The notes: generated by a model from the sequence alone, not told the origin. 12,479 nucleotides of DNA from Acholeplasmataceae bacterium UBA6235 (GCA_002441525.1 DJWH01000065.1:1-12479), one strand, 5' to 3'. Shown: positions 1 through 6,755, numbered from the stretch's first letter. Translations and numbers: made by a program.

Positions 1-111
1 AGGCGTAGACTATCATAAATACTCATAGGTATACTAGTTTTTACGAACTCAAGGTTCAAATTTTTTAACTACGCCTTCGCCTTCATTTTACTACCATTCA
101 TATAAATATAA
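1..111. other. left-edge region without a supported gene
   Basis: All three plus-strand frames meet a stop by position 27, so at most the last few codons of a plus-strand gene could be present. On the minus strand an ATG at 24-26 opens a frame that runs off the left edge, but no Shine-Dalgarno site precedes it, so a gene start there cannot be claimed. The stretch is AT-rich with no convincing promoter. Confidence 0.3.
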
Positions 112-137
112 AAGACTAAGAGATGTCTCCTAGTCTT
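112..137. terminator. hairpin, possible bidirectional terminator
   Basis: An almost perfect inverted repeat (arms 112-123 and 126-137, one mismatch) lies just beyond the main terminator of the minus-strand lipoprotein gene. It lacks a clean T-run on either side, so it may be a back-up terminator, an RNA 3'-end stabiliser or a relic. It is unclear which gene, if any, it serves on the left. Confidence 0.35.
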
Positions 138-145
138 AGTATACG

Positions 146-173
146 AAAAAGAGGACTGTTGAGGTCCTCTTTT
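146..173 (-). terminator. Rho-independent terminator of the lipoprotein gene
   Basis: A perfect 10-bp stem (147-156 with 164-173, core GAGGAC/GTCCTC) with a 7-base loop begins about 10 bases after the stop codon of the minus-strand gene. Read on the minus strand, the stem ends in five T residues. This is a textbook intrinsic terminator position and shape. Read on the plus strand it also ends in four Ts, so it could work in both directions. Confidence 0.8.
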
Positions 174-183
174 ACATCAGTTA

Positions 184-3000
184 TTAGTTTTGATGTGGGA
201 AACTTGTCCACCAGTCACCATAAACTTCATTGAATTCGACATTGTCAAATACATAAGAGAAGAATTGGTCTTGGTTGATTTCAACTAATCTTTCAGCTTT
301 TACATTGTTTTCTGCAGAAGCAAAGTTATAGTTGGTTGAATCTAACAATCTATAAAGAAGGTTTAATTGGTTTTGTGAACCAGTATACTTCGCATAGACT
401 GGCGCGAAATAGGCAGTGATTGCTGAAGAAACATTGGATGGTAAGTTTTCAACACCATATTCAGAATCCACTTCATTTAGATAAATTTGAACTTGATTTG
501 CAGAGATTGCATCGGAATCACTATAAGCATTTAGGTAATATTTTTCACCTGCTGCATCGGTATATTCGATGTGTTCGTAAATCATGTATTCATCACTATC
601 GTTCGCTTTGGAGTCATCATCAGCTGTGAATTGTGCACTGCTTGATACTGAACCACCGGTTGCTAAGATTAAATGCCATCCGAATGCAGTTTCTAAGACT
701 TGTGTGTAGTCTGCAGGGGAGGATTGTAACCATTGGCTAGGGAAACTGTTGTTTGCGTCATATTCAGCTTTAACTTGTGCATAAATTTCCTTAGCACCTG
801 CATAGAATGCATCGTCAAGCTTCGATGTTGAACCAATTGTATTTGTTGAGTTTGTGATTGCTGATAAGTTTTCAAACTTCAGGTTTAAGCCTGCAGATTT
901 GTATTCTGACCATTTGCATTCAGGGGTAACATCTAGTGGTGGAACTGTACAAGATTGTGGTGCAATTCGACCAGCAGTATTGTATTCTTCAACGATGGCA
1001 TTTAAACCAGTAGAGATTGAAGAGTATGTCAATGCTTTGTCATGAATGGTAACCATGAATTCTACCAATAGAGCTTGGAAGTCAGCCAATTCTTGTGCAT
1101 CTAATGTGTCGAAGTATTCAGCTGGATCATCTGGGCTGTCATTTTCATCCATATCAACATAAACTAGTAAGTGTGAAGAGGATAATGAGAAATATTGTTC
1201 TCTTAAACGGTTCGCATAATCTGCTAATGTTTGATAAATAGAGTCACCATATTGTGCTTCAAGGTCTTTGAGGTAAGCATCTTCTAATGCAGCTGCAACA
1301 TATACGTTTTGAATGGCTTCATCGATAGAAGTTGCGCGGAATGCTAACATTAAGAAGTTCTTTCTACCCATCGATGCTGGATAACCAGAGGATGCGTAGT
1401 AGTCTTGACCAAATTGCTTGATGATGGTTTCAATATTCTTACGATATTCATCCATCTTTTCATCGGTAATGGTATCTACATAATCAGAAGCCTTAAGTGT
1501 TTGACGAATAGCCATATCGATTGCTACAGAAACACCAAGTCTCTTTTCAAGTTGTGCATAGAATGCGTCAACAGTAATTTCAGTATCATTCACTTTAGCG
1601 ATTAAAGTCTTACTGGACTTAGAAGCTAATTTAACTTCACTGTAGCTTTGTGCTAAGTATAATTGAACCAATTCGTCATAAATGACAACATCAGCTTCAT
1701 TTAATCTTTCAGTAGCTTTTGTAGAAATATAAGAAGTGGTTAATTTTGCATCGAACACTTCATCATAAATTTCTTCTGCTTTAGCAGTTAATTGACCAGC
1801 TTCGTTATAAACGATGAATTCTTCATCTTCATCCATCCATTCAAGAACGGCTTCGTTATGGTCTTTAAGCTTATAAACTAAGAAATAGTTAGAACCGCTT
1901 AAACGTGGGCTTGCTGTAAATCTGGTTTCACCTTCAGCAGTTCCAAGTGTGTTGTAAATATAAGTACGTAGGCTTGTGTTTGTGAAGTCTTCGTATGCTT
2001 TTGTAAATGGAACATTGTCCAAATCAGCTAGAATGCTATCAACAGTGTAGTTTGTATTTACTGGATCACGGAAACTGTAAATGTAGTTGTAAATTTCTAA
2101 GAATTTTACAAGGGTTTCATCTTGAGTTAATGCTACATCGGAATCAGAACCTGCATCTGGATTGATGGAGTATTTGTCGTAGAACTTACGGTAATCTGCT
2201 TCGCTAATCGAACCTGTATTTGCGATACCTAGGTCAGATAATGCAGTTGCTGCACGTCCAGTTACCACACTTACTCTTGGGTCTTGGAGTACATATAATT
2301 GGCTTCTGTAAGCCTTTAAGTTAAATCTGCGTAATGTCGCATTTGCTTCATTAAGGTTTACGAAACGAATGGTGATTGCACTCACATCGTAATTGTTTTT
2401 AACGCTGTTATCGAAGTATGTAGCTAAATCTTCGTCGATGTCGATGTAGCTTGAAGAATCTTTATCTTCAACTTCTTCTAATAAGATTTCTCTTGCATAA
2501 ATCTTTTTAGCAACGTTAAGTTTATAGTAATCTAGAATAGCTGCGCTGTGGTTTTCGAAATCAACAACATCGATATCGCCTTCAGTTACAGTCGCGTTAG
2601 CTAGATAGAATGAATCCACGAATGATTTCACTTTTGTGCTAATTGTTTTCGAATCTAAATCCTTCAATTCTTCCATATCAGAAGTACCGAAAATTGCTTC
2701 ATTAGCAAAATTTAATAAATCTTCAGCATAAGTTGCAGGGTTTGCTTCGATCATTGCTAATTCGTCAGCATATAAGGTTTTTTCAATCATTTCGACTAAG
2801 ACTGAAGAACTACTTAAACGCATTTCTTGATACAATTGTTTTTCAGTGATGCTATACCCGTCTCCACTTAGATAGACCGTGCTTCCAAGGCTACCGTAAG
2901 GGGTGGATAATGAGTCGCTACCGCATGCGGCAAGCGTAACTGCAAAAGTCGTAAGTAGCACTAAAGCAGCTAATTTCTTAATGAGATTAGTTTTATTCAC
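184..3000 (-). CDS. large lipoprotein with two PrsA/SurA-like foldase modules
   Basis: Predicted 938-residue exported lipoprotein. The chosen start is GTG at 3000, because AAGGAG lies 8 bases upstream and the promoter at 3038-3066 excludes the longer frame that begins at 3066. A basic N-terminus (NKTNLIKK) and hydrophobic core lead to a lipobox LAAC with Cys26, so the mature protein should be anchored on the outer face of the membrane. Residues about 465-489 (AKVNDTEITVDAFYAQLEKR) resemble the N-terminal segment of SurA/PrsA chaperones. Residues 610-618 (HLLVYVDMD) and 773-783 (FGWHLILATGG) resemble the first and last strands of a parvulin rotamase domain. A similar but weaker series occurs at 40-62, 209-227 and 371-383, suggesting an internal duplication. 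The usual GG-D-LG parvulin core is not obvious, and a Cys pair (684, 695) sits in that area. The inferred role is folding of secreted proteins; isomerase activity is uncertain. PrsA-type proteins are normally about 300 residues, so this one is unusually large. It is monocistronic. Confidence 0.72.
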   Translation of the reverse strand: MNKTNLIKKLAALVLLTTFAVTLAACGSDSLSTPYGSLGSTVYLSGDGYSITEKQLYQEMRLSSSSVLVEMIEKTLYADELAMIEANPATYAEDLLNFANEAIFGTSDMEELKDLDSKTISTKVKSFVDSFYLANATVTEGDIDVVDFENHSAAILDYYKLNVAKKIYAREILLEEVEDKDSSSYIDIDEDLATYFDNSVKNNYDVSAITIRFVNLNEANATLRRFNLKAYRSQLYVLQDPRVSVVTGRAATALSDLGIANTGSISEADYRKFYDKYSINPDAGSDSDVALTQDETLVKFLEIYNYIYSFRDPVNTNYTVDSILADLDNVPFTKAYEDFTNTSLRTYIYNTLGTAEGETRFTASPRLSGSNYFLVYKLKDHNEAVLEWMDEDEEFIVYNEAGQLTAKAEEIYDEVFDAKLTTSYISTKATERLNEADVVIYDELVQLYLAQSYSEVKLASKSSKTLIAKVNDTEITVDAFYAQLEKRLGVSVAIDMAIRQTLKASDYVDTITDEKMDEYRKNIETIIKQFGQDYYASSGYPASMGRKNFLMLAFRATSIDEAIQNVYVAAALEDAYLKDLEAQYGDSIYQTLADYANRLREQYFSLSSSHLLVYVDMDENDSPDDPAEYFDTLDAQELADFQALLVEFMVTIHDKALTYSSISTGLNAIVEEYNTAGRIAPQSCTVPPLDVTPECKWSEYKSAGLNLKFENLSAITNSTNTIGSTSKLDDAFYAGAKEIYAQVKAEYDANNSFPSQWLQSSPADYTQVLETAFGWHLILATGGSVSSSAQFTADDDSKANDSDEYMIYEHIEYTDAAGEKYYLNAYSDSDAISANQVQIYLNEVDSEYGVENLPSNVSSAITAYFAPVYAKYTGSQNQLNLLYRLLDSTNYNFASAENNVKAERLVEINQDQFFSYVFDNVEFNEVYGDWWTSFPHQN

Positions 3001-3037
3001 AATGTTCACTCCTTGAATTTTAATCACAAGCACTATT

Positions 3038-3066
3038 AATATAACACACATATATGGGGTTTGCAA
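3038..3066 (-). promoter_or_regulatory. promoter of the lipoprotein gene
   Basis: Read on the minus strand, the -35 element TTGCAA (3061-3066) and the -10 element TATATT (3038-3043) are separated by exactly 17 bases. Transcription would begin near 3031, giving a leader of about 30 bases with the AAGGAG site (3009-3014) before the GTG start at 3000. The fit to the sigma-A consensus is good (4/6 and 5/6). Confidence 0.65.
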
Positions 3067-3116
3067 TCGTTTTTATGTGTTTTCACAATCTCACACAAAA
3101 CCTTTAATATGAAATA

Positions 3117-3148
3117 TTAGGTAATTAGGTAAGCCTTCATGTTATAAT
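3117..3148 (+). promoter_or_regulatory. extended -10 promoter of walJ-rlmH with tandem 8-bp repeat
   Basis: A perfect -10 TATAAT (3143-3148) is preceded by TG at 3140-3141, forming an extended -10 element. No good -35 hexamer is present; instead two head-to-tail copies of TTAGGTAA occupy 3117-3132. Just upstream, TAATAT-GAA-ATATTA (3105-3119) is an inverted repeat. The repeats could be a regulator site that replaces the -35 contact. Transcription would start near 3155, only about 9 bases before the walJ start codon. Confidence 0.6.
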
Positions 3149-3163
3149 GATTTTGGTGATATT

Positions 3164-3946
3164 TTGAGACTCTATTCTATCGCAAGTGGTTCCAGTGGAA
3201 ATGCCACTTATATTGAACATGAAAATTTAAGAATATTGGTCGATGCAGGCATTAGCTTTAAGAAATTAAGCAACGCCTTGTTAAGTGAGAATTTAAGTGC
3301 CCTACATTTAACCCATGTACTGGTCACGCATGAGCACATCGATCATATCAGAGGGATGGAAACCCTATTTAATAATATAAATGTACCGATATACACTTCA
3401 TTTGGTACAGCGAAGTCGATGAAATACCTCGAAAATGACAAGTTTGCAGATAAGGTACGTATTATTGAGGCATTTTCTCCATTCAGTATTGGCAGTTTAA
3501 CCATTACACCCATTCCGTTATCACACGATGCGGCTGAACCTTTGGGGTTTATTTTCGAAACTAAAAACATCAAATTAGGATATGTTACCGACACAGGCTA
3601 CATCAGGGAAGGTTTAATTGAACCATTAACCAATTGTGACTTTTATTATTTTGAAGCCAACCATGACCCAGTGATGTTGAAAAACTCTAATCGTCCGTAT
3701 CCAACCATCCATAGAATTTTAACCGAACGTGGTCATTTATCAAATGAAGACTCTGCCTACTATTTGTCAAAAATGATTGGACCAAGAACTAAAGGTGTCA
3801 TCATGGCACACATTTCAGATGAATGTAATACCATTGACAAAATTAGATCAACCTATCAAACTGTATTTAAAGCAAACCAAAAATCTTTCGATACTTTAAA
3901 GGTATATTATGCATCTCAAACACCGCTTGAGGTGATTGAATTATGA
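3164..3946 (+). CDS. walJ: WalJ/YycJ-type MBL-fold metallo-hydrolase
   Basis: A 260-residue cytoplasmic metallo-beta-lactamase-fold hydrolase of the WalJ/YycJ family. The N-terminus MRLYSIASGSSGNATY is the family opening. The metal-binding HxHxDH motif is at H56, H58, D60 and H61; further likely ligands are H121, D143 and H216. The start is TTG at 3164, chosen because the family begins MRL and no in-frame ATG lies upstream; a weak GGTGAT site is only 3 bases before it. In Bacilli the family sits in the walRK cell-wall regulon and has been linked to cell-wall and DNA-repair functions; its substrate is not settled. Here no WalRK kinase or regulator is adjacent, and the stop overlaps the start of rlmH (ATGA), so the two are co-transcribed. 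The pairing with rlmH is seen in other Firmicutes. Confidence 0.88.
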   Translation: MRLYSIASGSSGNATYIEHENLRILVDAGISFKKLSNALLSENLSALHLTHVLVTHEHIDHIRGMETLFNNINVPIYTSFGTAKSMKYLENDKFADKVRIIEAFSPFSIGSLTITPIPLSHDAAEPLGFIFETKNIKLGYVTDTGYIREGLIEPLTNCDFYYFEANHDPVMLKNSNRPYPTIHRILTERGHLSNEDSAYYLSKMIGPRTKGVIMAHISDECNTIDKIRSTYQTVFKANQKSFDTLKVYYASQTPLEVIEL

Positions 3947-4389
3947 AATTAACGTTGATTTGTGTCGGAAAAATGAAACAAACCTATCTAAAAGACGCTA
4001 TTCAAGACTATGTCAAACAAATGACCTATCCTTTTGAAATAGTTGAAGTTCAGGATGAAAAAGAATCGAGTGGAATGGTAATTGAGGAGAAGCGAATTCT
4101 TTCTAAAGTGAATCCAAATGATTTCGTTATTGGTCTGGCAATCAAAGGTGACATGTTGTCCTCCGAGCAATTCGCAGATAAGCTCGATCGATGGATGACC
4201 TACGATAAAAAGGATTTGACGTTCATCATTGGTGGTTCATATGGATTTAGCGAAGCCGTTTATCAACGATGCAATTACTTATTATCGTTCTCAAAGATGA
4301 CATTTCCTCACCAATTGATGCGTCTCATTCTTGTTGAACAAATCTATCGTGGGTTTCAAATTTTGAAGAATCACCCTTATCACAAATAG
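3943..4389 (+). CDS. rlmH: 23S rRNA pseudouridine-1915 N3-methyltransferase RlmH
   Basis: A 148-residue SPOUT-superfamily methyltransferase that methylates N3 of pseudouridine 1915 in helix 69 of 23S rRNA, using S-adenosylmethionine and acting on assembled 70S ribosomes. The C-terminal half carries the family signature: FIIGGSYGFSE (94-104, the cofactor-binding knot region), LSFSKMTFPHQLMR (114-127) and the terminal YRGFQILKNHPYHK. Family members are usually near 155-160 residues, so this is slightly short but complete. A GAGGTGA site at 3929-3935 lies inside the end of walJ, 7 bases before the ATG, and the 4-base overlap indicates translational coupling. The likely transcript ends at the hairpin immediately downstream. 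Confidence 0.95.
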   Translation: MKLTLICVGKMKQTYLKDAIQDYVKQMTYPFEIVEVQDEKESSGMVIEEKRILSKVNPNDFVIGLAIKGDMLSSEQFADKLDRWMTYDKKDLTFIIGGSYGFSEAVYQRCNYLLSFSKMTFPHQLMRLILVEQIYRGFQILKNHPYHK

Positions 4390-4410
4390 AAACCACATTA
4401 CAGTGGTTTT
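4390..4410 (+). terminator. intrinsic terminator after rlmH
   Basis: A 7-bp stem (AAACCAC 4390-4396 with GTGGTTT 4403-4409, loop of 6) starts right after the rlmH stop and is followed by TTTT then ATTTATT. It is short but well placed, and a fresh promoter follows before the next gene. Confidence 0.6.
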
Positions 4411-4480
4411 ATTTATTGAAAACTGACTTTACTAAGTAAAAAGGTAAAATCTATATATATTATGCATATAAAAATACGGA

Positions 4481-4510
4481 TAAACATAATAAAAAAGCAT
4501 ATTATATAAT
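4481..4510 (+). promoter_or_regulatory. promoter of the HAD-mscL group
   Basis: A perfect -10 TATAAT (4505-4510) has a 4/6 -35 match, TAAACA (4481-4486), 18 bases upstream. The next ATG is at 4532 with AAAGGTG at 4518-4524. A 13-base palindrome, TTTACT-A-AGTAAA (4428-4440), lies upstream in the same AT-rich gap and might be an operator, but nothing ties it to a known regulator. Confidence 0.5.
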
Positions 4511-4531
4511 TTTAATGAAAGGTGCGAAAAA

Positions 4532-5170
4532 ATGTATAAATATCTAATCTGGGATTTTAATGGCACGATTTTAGATGACTTAGTACTATGCCTAGATTTA
4601 TTGAATGTGATGCTAGAAAAACAAAACAAGCCTAAACTTGATGTGCCTGCCTATAAGCATGTATTTGGTTTTCCAATCAAAGATTACTATATTCAAGCGG
4701 GATTAACTTTTGATTCTTGGTCTTTCGATCAAATGAGTCAGTTTTTCATTGAAAGATATCAACCAGCCAGTTTTGAATGTCCAATCCATAAAGGAGTCAT
4801 CGAAACCTTACAAACCAGCATCCAAATGGGGTTAAAAAACATTATTTTATCGGCTTCACAAACAGATAACTTGATTGAACAAACTAAGATTTTAAATATC
4901 TTCCAATATTTTGATTATATTATTGGTACCGATAATATCAAAGGTCAAGGCAAAATTGAACGTGGCATTCAACTGATGAAAGAAACGGGTATTGACCCTA
5001 AGTCCTGTCTTTATGTAGGTGATACCATTCATGATGCCGAAGTAGCGAAGGCATTGGGTGTAAAAGTACTATTGTATACCGGTGGGCATCAATCTGAAGC
5101 ACGTTTACGAACAGCAAATGAAAGAATTATTTATGAAATTAGTGATATAATTAATGTCATAAAGGGGTGA
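4532..5170 (+). CDS. HAD-superfamily hydrolase (phosphoglycolate phosphatase-like)
   Basis: A 212-residue soluble haloacid-dehalogenase-fold protein, probably a small-molecule phosphatase. Motif I is WDFNGTILDD: the nucleophile D8 is present, but the usual second Asp, which acts as general acid/base, is Asn10. Motif II is S107 (ILSAS), motif III is probably K141 (KGQGK), and motif IV is YVGDTIHDAE with D164 and D168 for magnesium. A helical cap spans about residues 15-90, as in subgroup I enzymes such as Gph. A family with DxNGT in motif I is known among Bacilli, so the Asn may define a subgroup and not a dead enzyme. The substrate cannot be told from sequence. The start has AAAGGTG 7 bases upstream. 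Its TGA stop lies in the ribosome-binding region of mscL. Confidence 0.85.
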   Translation: MYKYLIWDFNGTILDDLVLCLDLLNVMLEKQNKPKLDVPAYKHVFGFPIKDYYIQAGLTFDSWSFDQMSQFFIERYQPASFECPIHKGVIETLQTSIQMGLKNIILSASQTDNLIEQTKILNIFQYFDYIIGTDNIKGQGKIERGIQLMKETGIDPKSCLYVGDTIHDAEVAKALGVKVLLYTGGHQSEARLRTANERIIYEISDIINVIKG

Positions 5171-5178
5171 GTTTTTCT

Positions 5179-5646
5179 ATGAAATTCATTAAAGGTTTTA
5201 AAACGTTTATCAGTAGAGGTAATGTATTAGACTTGGCTGTTGGTGTCATCATGGCTACCGCATTTGGTAAGATTGTCACCTCTGTCATCAATGACATTTT
5301 ATTCCCGTTGATTGCTGCATTATTAGGCGAAGCTGACTTTAAAGACTTGGTTTGGCGTGTTAGACAAATCGGAACCGACGCGATTACAGGTGATCCAATT
5401 TATGCGACAGTTAAATATGGTAACTTTATTCAAGTGACATTTGAATTCTTGATGATTGCCTTATTCATTTATATTGTTGTCGTTCAAATCGTAAAAGGCC
5501 AAGCTAGAAAAGAACGTCTTGCTGAAGAAGAACGTATTCGAAAAGAAAAAGAAGCAAAAGATAATCCTCAACCGGTTGTAAAACCTGAGGATGTCCTATT
5601 ATTAGAAGAAATTAGAGACTTATTAAAGAAAAATAGCACAAAGTAA
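5179..5646 (+). CDS. mscL: large-conductance mechanosensitive channel MscL
   Basis: A 155-residue inner-membrane protein that forms a homopentameric pore opening under membrane tension to release solutes on osmotic downshock. The N-terminal amphipathic helix (MKFIKGFKTFISRGN) leads into TM1 at about 16-44 (VLDLAVGVIMATAFGKIV), the most conserved part and the pore lining. A periplasmic loop (about 50-80) follows, then TM2 at about 82-104 and a charged linker to the C-terminal bundling helix (LLLEEIRDLLKK, 140-151). ATG at 5179 is preferred over an in-frame GTG at 5167: it matches the family start, and AAAGGGGTGA (5161-5170) sits 8 bases before it, whereas the GTG lies inside that site. The linker is somewhat longer and more charged than usual. 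It follows the HAD gene by 8 bases. Confidence 0.95.
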   Translation: MKFIKGFKTFISRGNVLDLAVGVIMATAFGKIVTSVINDILFPLIAALLGEADFKDLVWRVRQIGTDAITGDPIYATVKYGNFIQVTFEFLMIALFIYIVVVQIVKGQARKERLAEEERIRKEKEAKDNPQPVVKPEDVLLLEEIRDLLKKNSTK

Positions 5647-5656
5647 GTGCTTTTTT
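5635..5656 (+). terminator. weak hairpin with T-run at the mscL stop
   Basis: A 5-bp stem AGCAC/GTGCT (5635-5639 with 5647-5651) has the mscL stop codon inside its 7-base loop and is followed by six Ts (5651-5656). The stem is short, so it is probably a partial terminator that tapers transcription into the next gene, which has no promoter of its own in the 26-base gap. Confidence 0.45.
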
Positions 5657-5672
5657 CATAGAGGGAGTTTAT

Positions 5673-6566
5673 ATGGATAAAAATCTTTTTAAACAAAAAG
5701 TATATGACCAAGGTAGAGACCTTGAAGTAGCTATTTTCAACACTTTGTTTGAAGGTGATGAAAGAGAAATGGTTGCATATGCGTTATCAATTTTCCAAAA
5801 CAAGGATGGTGGTTTTGGGCACGGACTAGAACCGGATTCAACCAATCCCAATTCTTCACCATTTCAAACATCGGTTGCTCTTGAAATTTTATGTGATGTT
5901 GGCTTTCGAGATGATAACCTAGATGAGTACACCAAGGATCTCATCAATCGTGCTTTTAAATACTTGTTAAAAACACTTGAAAATGATTATTGGCCATCCA
6001 CGGTACCATCCAACAATGATTTCCCATGTGCGATATGGTGGATGCATGACCCAAACAAGAAACAGACCATTAATCCGACTGGCAGTATTTTAGGATCCAC
6101 ATTATTACTTGCAAATAAATCCACCAATGGATATAAAACTGCTTTGACACAAGCCATTCAACATTTAAAACAATATTTGAATGAACCATGTCATGAGAAA
6201 CATGATTTGGCTGTTCTTGCTAGACTATATCATGCACTCAAAGAAGTAGAACCTCAGTGTGAGCTCTTAGGTGCATTCAAAGAGAAATTATTTAAAGAAA
6301 TACAAGAATCTATAGATCCTGTTGACCAATGGGAAGGGTATGCGACCATGCCTTTTGATTTCCCTCTAGACGATGAAAACTACGGTATTAATCCAACTAT
6401 CCTATCAGCATCGGTGGATTATTTAAAGAGAACACTAAAAAACAACTATTGGGAACCTTCATGGCAATGGTACAAAGATGAAGATACCTTCGAAATCCAA
6501 TCCATCAAATGGCATGGTATATTAATTAATAAATTCTTATCGTACATCTCACATATTCAAAAATAG
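5673..6566 (+). CDS. uncharacterised alpha/alpha-toroid-like protein
   Basis: A 297-residue protein without signal peptide or membrane segment. I do not recognise a characterised function. The segment FQNKDGGFGHGLEPD (41-55), followed by SSPFQTSVALEIL, resembles the QxxDGGFG...T..AL repeats of prenyltransferase beta subunits and squalene-hopene cyclases, which fold as alpha/alpha barrels. Weaker repeat-like segments are ENDYWPS (103-109), INPTGSILGSTLLL (133-146), NNYWEPSWQWY (257-267) and SIKWHGILINKFL (277-289). The catalytic DxDD motif of class II terpene cyclases is not seen, and the protein is about half the length of such cyclases. Similar stand-alone proteins occur in Bacilli as hypotheticals. 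A GGGAG site is 5 bases before the ATG. It follows mscL by 26 bases and has no clear terminator of its own, so transcription may run on into the aro leader. Confidence 0.7.
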   Translation: MDKNLFKQKVYDQGRDLEVAIFNTLFEGDEREMVAYALSIFQNKDGGFGHGLEPDSTNPNSSPFQTSVALEILCDVGFRDDNLDEYTKDLINRAFKYLLKTLENDYWPSTVPSNNDFPCAIWWMHDPNKKQTINPTGSILGSTLLLANKSTNGYKTALTQAIQHLKQYLNEPCHEKHDLAVLARLYHALKEVEPQCELLGAFKEKLFKEIQESIDPVDQWEGYATMPFDFPLDDENYGINPTILSASVDYLKRTLKNNYWEPSWQWYKDEDTFEIQSIKWHGILINKFLSYISHIQK

Positions 6567-6567
6567 A

Positions 6568-6596
6568 TTGTATTTGAAGCATTTCTATGATAATAT
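6568..6596 (+). promoter_or_regulatory. candidate promoter of the aromatic operon
   Basis: TTGTAT (6568-6573) and TAATAT (6591-6596) are separated by 17 bases, with TG at 6588-6589 giving an extended -10. Each hexamer matches the consensus only moderately. Transcription would start near 6603, about 20 bases before the leader-peptide ATG. Its placement directly after the preceding stop codon and before the attenuator supports it. Confidence 0.45.
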
Positions 6597-6622
6597 ATTT
6601 TCAAAAAGAAGGCTTGATTTAT

Positions 6623-6670
6623 ATGCAAACGACTCAAATTAGATTTTCCTATTACTATTATTATATTTAA
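6623..6670 (+). CDS. tyrosine-rich leader peptide of the aro operon
   Basis: A 15-codon frame, MQTTQIRFSYYYYYI, ends in TAA. Codons 10-14 are five consecutive tyrosine codons (TAT TAC TAT TAT TAT, 6650-6664), with a Phe codon at position 8. AGAAGG (6607-6612) lies 10 bases before the ATG. The stop abuts the first arm of a hairpin (6669-6692), and a strong terminator follows before aroF, the first enzyme gene of aromatic synthesis. This is the layout of ribosome-mediated attenuation as known from trp, his and pheA leaders: scarce charged tRNA-Tyr would stall the ribosome on the Tyr run and change the downstream RNA fold. The caveat is that the Tyr run is AT-rich, low-complexity DNA, so chance must be excluded by comparison with relatives. 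No T-box motifs were seen. Confidence 0.7.
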   Translation: MQTTQIRFSYYYYYI

Positions 6671-6694
6671 AGGAATGCAAACACATTCCTTTTT
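6669..6694 (+). promoter_or_regulatory. first attenuator hairpin (segments A and B)
   Basis: A perfect 9-bp stem pairs AAAGGAATG (6669-6677) with CATTCCTTT (6684-6692) around a 6-base loop, starting on the stop codon of the leader peptide. Five Ts (6690-6694) follow or overlap its end, so it could act as a pause hairpin or a weak terminator. A ribosome finishing the leader at 6668-6670 would cover its first arm; one stalled on the early Tyr codons would leave it free. Confidence 0.65.
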
Positions 6695-6755
6695 ATTGGT
6701 GAACATAATAGGAAATGTGCTAATTGATGAACTTCTTATCCTTAGGACATTCCTA
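6682..6755 (+). promoter_or_regulatory. alternative pairing segments (candidate antiterminator)
   Basis: Segment C (TAGGAAATGTG, 6709-6719) can pair with B (CACATTCCT, 6682-6690) in nine pairs with one bulged A. Alternatively it can pair with D (ACATTCCTA, 6747-6755), again nine pairs and one bulge. D is the loop and 3' arm of the aroF-proximal terminator, so C:D would break that terminator. A:B pairing releases C for D, whereas B:C pairing leaves D free to terminate. The assignments were made by eye, without energies. Confidence 0.55.

Noticed and set aside
1..27. Gene fragments at the left edge
   Set aside because: Plus frames close at once, and the minus frame has only eight codons and no ribosome site, so nothing can be identified.
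3001..3066. Longer lipoprotein frame starting at 3066
   Set aside because: The start would coincide with the -35 element of the likely promoter, and the extra residues precede a normal signal peptide that begins at GTG 3000 with a proper ribosome site.
4428..4440. Palindrome TTTACT-A-AGTAAA as an operator
   Set aside because: Short AT-rich palindromes are frequent in such DNA, and it is far from the predicted promoter; it is mentioned only as a possibility.
4432..4629. Minus-strand open frame over the HAD promoter region
   Set aside because: It overlaps the promoter and the conserved N-terminus of the HAD gene; its composition is what AT-rich DNA gives by chance.
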